Made by a program: the position numbers and the translations under genes. A stretch of 8,938 bases of DNA, taken from NCBI GenBank assembly GCA_048497495.1, contig JAFHCF010000217.1, forward strand, positions 1-8,938, given 5' to 3'. Within the stretch, counting starts at the first letter, position 1. The number at the start of each line of letters is the position of its first letter. The stretch comes from JAFHCF01 sp048497495 (GTDB taxonomy: Bacteria > Pseudomonadota > Alphaproteobacteria > Rhizobiales > Ancalomicrobiaceae). A model generated the notes under the pieces. The model searched no databases. It had not been told where the DNA came from and saw only the letters and a program-made list of their open reading frames with translations. Below are positions 6,889 to 8,938 of the stretch, piece by piece.

Positions 6889-7883
6889 CACGCGGCCTCT
6901 CGGGCGGGGGTGCCGGCGGCCGGCGCGGTCAGATGACAGGCGGCGCGGCGACCGGCGTCGAGGTCGACGAGATCGGGGCTCTCGGTCCGGCAGCGGGCGA
7001 ACGCCACCGGGCAGCGCGGATGGAAGGCGCAACCGGTCGGGCGATCGGCCGGATCGGGCGGATCGCCCTGGAGCACCACGCGATCGACCATGCGGCGGCC
7101 GGGGGTCGGCGCGGCGGAGACCAGGGCGCGGGTATAGGGATGGGCCGGGGTGGCGAAGAGATCGTCGGCGTCGCCCTCCTCGACGATGCGGCCGAGATAC
7201 ATCACCGCGACGCGGCGGCTGACCTGACGCACCACCCGCAGGTCGTGGCTGACGAACAGCATGGCGAGGCCGAGATCGGCCTGGAGGTCGATCAGGAGAT
7301 TGACCACCTGGGCCTGGATCGAGACGTCGAGCGCCGAGATCGGCTCATCGCAGACGAGGAAGTCCGGCCCGGTCGCCAGTGCCCGCGCCAAGACGGCGCG
7401 TTGGCGCTGACCGCCCGACAGTTCATGGGGGTAGCGACGGCCGTGATCGGCGGAGAGGCCGACCCGATCGAGCAGGTCGGCGACCCGGGCGTGGCGCGCG
7501 AGCGCGTCGCCGAGGCTGTGGATGTCGAGCGGTTCGCGGATCTGATCGGCGATCGGCAGACGGCGATCGAGGGCGCCGAGCGGATCCTGATAGATCATCT
7601 GCATCCGGGCGCGTTGCCGGCGCCAGTCGGGCGTGCCGAAGGCGGGCAGAGGGACGCCCTCCCAGGCGACCGTCCCGCGATCGGCGGGCTCGAGCCCGAG
7701 GACGACGCGGCCGGTGGTCGACTTGCCGGAGCCGCTCTCGCCGACGATGCCGAGCGTCTCGCCGCGGGCGATGGCGAAGGAGACGCCGTCGACGGCCTTG
7801 ACCGCGACCGGGCGGCCGAAGAGGCCGCGACGCATGGAGTAGTGACGCGCCACGGCGTCGACGCGGACGAGCGGTTCGGTCAT
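6888..7883 (-). CDS. dppF: Dipeptide/oligopeptide-type ABC transporter ATP-binding protein (DppF-like)
   Basis: This 331-residue ATPase should form a heterodimer with the DppD-like protein. Motifs: Walker A GESGSGKST (48-56), Q-loop Gln99 (MIYQDP), signature LSGGQRQR (155-162), Walker B FLVCDEP (175-181, Asp179/Glu180) and His213 (FVSHD). After the ATPase fold comes the oligopeptide-family C-terminal extension (HPYTRALVSA 248-257, then GCAFHPRCP 284-292) with cysteines at 285, 291, 298 and 316. This four-Cys pattern is known in DppD/DppF proteins and has been linked to an iron-sulfur cluster in a DppD structure. The region MIYQDPLGALDRR is typical of the DppF/OppF side. Its ATG overlaps the dppD-like stop by 4 bp (ATGA). 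Length and motifs are complete, with no sign of decay. Confidence 0.94.
   Translation of the reverse strand: MTEPLVRVDAVARHYSMRRGLFGRPVAVKAVDGVSFAIARGETLGIVGESGSGKSTTGRVVLGLEPADRGTVAWEGVPLPAFGTPDWRRQRARMQMIYQDPLGALDRRLPIADQIREPLDIHSLGDALARHARVADLLDRVGLSADHGRRYPHELSGGQRQRAVLARALATGPDFLVCDEPISALDVSIQAQVVNLLIDLQADLGLAMLFVSHDLRVVRQVSRRVAVMYLGRIVEEGDADDLFATPAHPYTRALVSAAPTPGRRMVDRVVLQGDPPDPADRPTGCAFHPRCPVAFARCRTESPDLVDLDAGRRAACHLTAPAAGTPAREAA
6896..6901 (-). promoter_or_regulatory. Ribosome binding site of dppB-like gene
   Basis: On the minus strand GAGAGG stands 7 nt before the ATG at 6888, inside the last codons of the dppF-like gene. It settles the choice between the starts at 6888 and 7032. 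Confidence 0.65.
7719..7747 (-). repeat. 29-bp direct repeat, copy 1 (Walker A region of dppF-like gene)
   Basis: Bases 7719-7747 are identical to 8735-8763 in the same orientation, 1016 bp apart. Both copies encode the Walker A segment (VGESGSGKS) of the two paralogous ATPases. The identity is best explained by shared ancestry, strong protein constraint and uniform codon use. It could also reflect gene conversion. Confidence 0.85.
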
Positions 7884-8881
7884 GCCTCGACGAGCTCACG
7901 GGTCGGCGCGACGCGGCGATGGACCGCGAGCACACAGGCGATGCGGCGGCCCGGCTCGATCGTCTCGAGCGCCGGCATCGCGGCGGCGCAGGCGCGCGCG
8001 GCGTGGAGGCAGCGCGGGGCGAAGGCGCAGCCGGGCGGCGGATCGGCGGGATCGGGCACGGTGCCGGGAATGGCGACGAGACGGCGCCGCGAGCCGTCGA
8101 TCGGCGGCAGCGCGCCGATCAGGCCGCGGGCATAGGGATGAGCCGGGTCGTCGAACAGTCGATCGGCCGGGCCTTCCTCGACGATCCGTCCGGCGTACAT
8201 CACCGCGACCCGGTCGCAGGTCTGCGACACCACGCCGAGGTCATGGCTGATCAGCACCATCGCCATGCCGGTCTCGCGCCGCACCAGGGCGAGAAGGTCG
8301 AGGATCTGGGCCTGGATGGTGGCGTCGAGGGCGGTGGTGGGTTCGTCGGCGACGAGCAGGTCGGGGTGGCCGGCGAGCGCCATGGCGATCATGATGCGCT
8401 GGTTCTGGCCGCCGGAGAATTCGTGCGGATAGGCGCCGAGCCGGCGCTCCGCGTCGGGAATGCCGACGAGATCGAGCAGACGGCGGGCCTCCGCCGTGAT
8501 CGCCTTGCCGGAGAGCCCGCGGTGCAGCGCCAGCGCCTCGCCGAGCTGGCGGCGGATGGTGAGGACCGGATTGAGCGCGCTCGCCGGATCCTGGAAGATC
8601 ATGGCGACGCGGCCGCCGCGCACGTCGTCGAGCACCGAGTCGGGGGCGCCGACCAGATCGACGCCGTCGAGGCGGGCACTGCCCTCGACACGCGCCGTCC
8701 TCGGCAGGAGACCGAGGGCGGCGAGCCAGGTGACCGACTTGCCGGAGCCGCTCTCGCCGACGAGGCCGAGGGTCCCGCCGCGCGCGACCTCGAGATCGAT
8801 CCCGTGAAGCACGCGCACGCCGTCGAAGGCGACCGAAAGTCCTTCGAGGCGGATCAGGGGGGAGGCTTTTGTGGGTGTCAC
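7880..8881 (-). CDS. dppD: Dipeptide/oligopeptide-type ABC transporter ATP-binding protein (DppD-like), GTG start
   Basis: This first ATPase of the minus-strand operon has 333 residues, the usual DppD length. Motifs: Walker A GESGSGKSV (42-50), Q-loop Gln97 (MIFQDP, then ASALNPVLTI, a DppD/OppD hallmark), signature FSGGQNQR (155-162), Walker B LLVADEP (175-181, Asp179/Glu180) and His213 (LISHD). The C-terminal extension has HPYARGLIGALP (248-259) and GCAFAPRC (284-291), with cysteines at 285, 291, 298 and 316, matching the DppF-like partner. The start is GTG at 8881, with GAGGT 6 nt upstream; the conserved region begins at residue 9 (LIRLEGLSVAF) and no ATG is available nearby. The signature has Asn160 where Arg is usual (GGMRQR/GGQRQR). 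The stop overlaps the dppF-like start by 4 bp (ATGA). Its binding protein may be encoded further upstream, beyond the window. Confidence 0.93.
   Translation of the reverse strand: MTPTKASPLIRLEGLSVAFDGVRVLHGIDLEVARGGTLGLVGESGSGKSVTWLAALGLLPRTARVEGSARLDGVDLVGAPDSVLDDVRGGRVAMIFQDPASALNPVLTIRRQLGEALALHRGLSGKAITAEARRLLDLVGIPDAERRLGAYPHEFSGGQNQRIMIAMALAGHPDLLVADEPTTALDATIQAQILDLLALVRRETGMAMVLISHDLGVVSQTCDRVAVMYAGRIVEEGPADRLFDDPAHPYARGLIGALPPIDGSRRRLVAIPGTVPDPADPPPGCAFAPRCLHAARACAAAMPALETIEPGRRIACVLAVHRRVAPTRELVEA
8735..8763 (-). repeat. 29-bp direct repeat, copy 2 (Walker A region of dppD-like gene)
   Basis: This is the second copy of the repeat at 7719-7747, in phase with the Walker A codons of the dppD-like gene. 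After one mismatch the identity resumes for six more bases. Recombination between the copies would delete 1016 bp (not a multiple of 3 in length: 338 codons plus 2 bases), so it would give an out-of-frame junction rather than a working fused ATPase. Confidence 0.85.
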
Positions 8882-8938
8882 GGGCGTACCTCGGTCGGGT
8901 TCGTAGCCGTCAAAGAGAAAACCGCCGCGCCCGTGGAG
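8882..8938 (-). other. Upstream edge of the dpp-type operon; possible 3' end of a truncated gene
   Basis: This 57-bp stretch contains a small A/T-richer patch (8910-8925) unlike the coding DNA around it. Two minus-strand frames could hold the end of an upstream gene. One ends at a TGA overlapping the GTG start (GTGA, 8881-8878), with tail STGAAVFSLTATNPTEVRP and mostly G/C third positions. The other ends PRARRFSL at a TGA at 8912-8910, leaving a 28-bp spacer. I cannot decide between them. A TTGACG at 8913-8908 has no matching -10 at the right distance, so I do not call a promoter. Confidence 0.3.
8888..8892 (-). promoter_or_regulatory. Ribosome binding site of dppD-like gene
   Basis: On the minus strand GAGGT lies 6 nt before the GTG at 8881. 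This supports a GTG start, because the reading frame stays open to the window edge and a start further upstream cannot be excluded on the frame alone. Confidence 0.6.

Noticed and set aside
6889..7032. 48-residue N-terminal extension of the dppB-like permease
   Set aside because: Arg/Pro-rich and entirely inside the dppF-like gene; the ATG at 6888 has a ribosome binding site and the conserved MLRYVSLR start.
6933..8135. 400-residue open frame on the + strand
   Set aside because: Antisense to both Dpp-type ATPase genes, which have full motif sets on the other strand.
8908..8913. TTGACG as a -35 promoter box for the minus-strand operon
   Set aside because: No acceptable -10 lies 16-18 bp downstream (the sequence there is GGTACG), and an upstream gene may run through the region.

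Overview
The window is very GC-rich, with GC-dominated third codon positions and tightly overlapping genes. Together with the protein families, this fits a chromosome or large replicon of a high-GC proteobacterium, most likely an alphaproteobacterium (Rhizobiales-like). That assignment is inferred from style and content; no taxonomic marker gene is present. Almost all of the DNA is coding. I see no tRNA, rRNA, CRISPR array, insertion sequence or phage gene.

Left half, + strand (about 111-3766): a four-gene block encoding the core of a branched-chain/hydrophobic amino-acid type (HAAT) ABC importer, in the order livG (ATPase), livF (ATPase), livH (permease), livM (permease). The genes are coupled by an 8-bp overlap, an 8-bp gap and a 4-bp ATGA overlap. 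The periplasmic binding protein that such a system needs is not in the window and may lie upstream of base 1. A perfect 10-bp stem with a 4-nt loop sits just before livG.

Right half, - strand (8881 down to 3799): a second ABC importer block of the dipeptide/oligopeptide/nickel family (Dpp/Opp type), read in the order dppD-like ATPase (GTG start), dppF-like ATPase, dppB-like permease, dppC-like permease. It is followed 17 bp later by a cytoplasmic alkaline-phosphatase-superfamily phosphodiesterase/nucleotide-pyrophosphatase-like hydrolase with all its metal ligands. Junctions are ATGA (4-bp overlap), TGATG (1-bp overlap), a 1-bp gap and a 17-bp gap, so the five genes look like one transcription unit. 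Its binding protein is also absent and may lie beyond the right edge.

The two operons converge, with only 32 bp between the livM stop and the hydrolase stop. The most interesting biological idea is the pairing of a Dpp-type importer with an unsecreted phosphoester hydrolase: the transporter may bring in a phosphodiester, phosphomonoester or phosphonate that the enzyme then cleaves in the cytoplasm. The families are all known; no clearly unprecedented system is visible.
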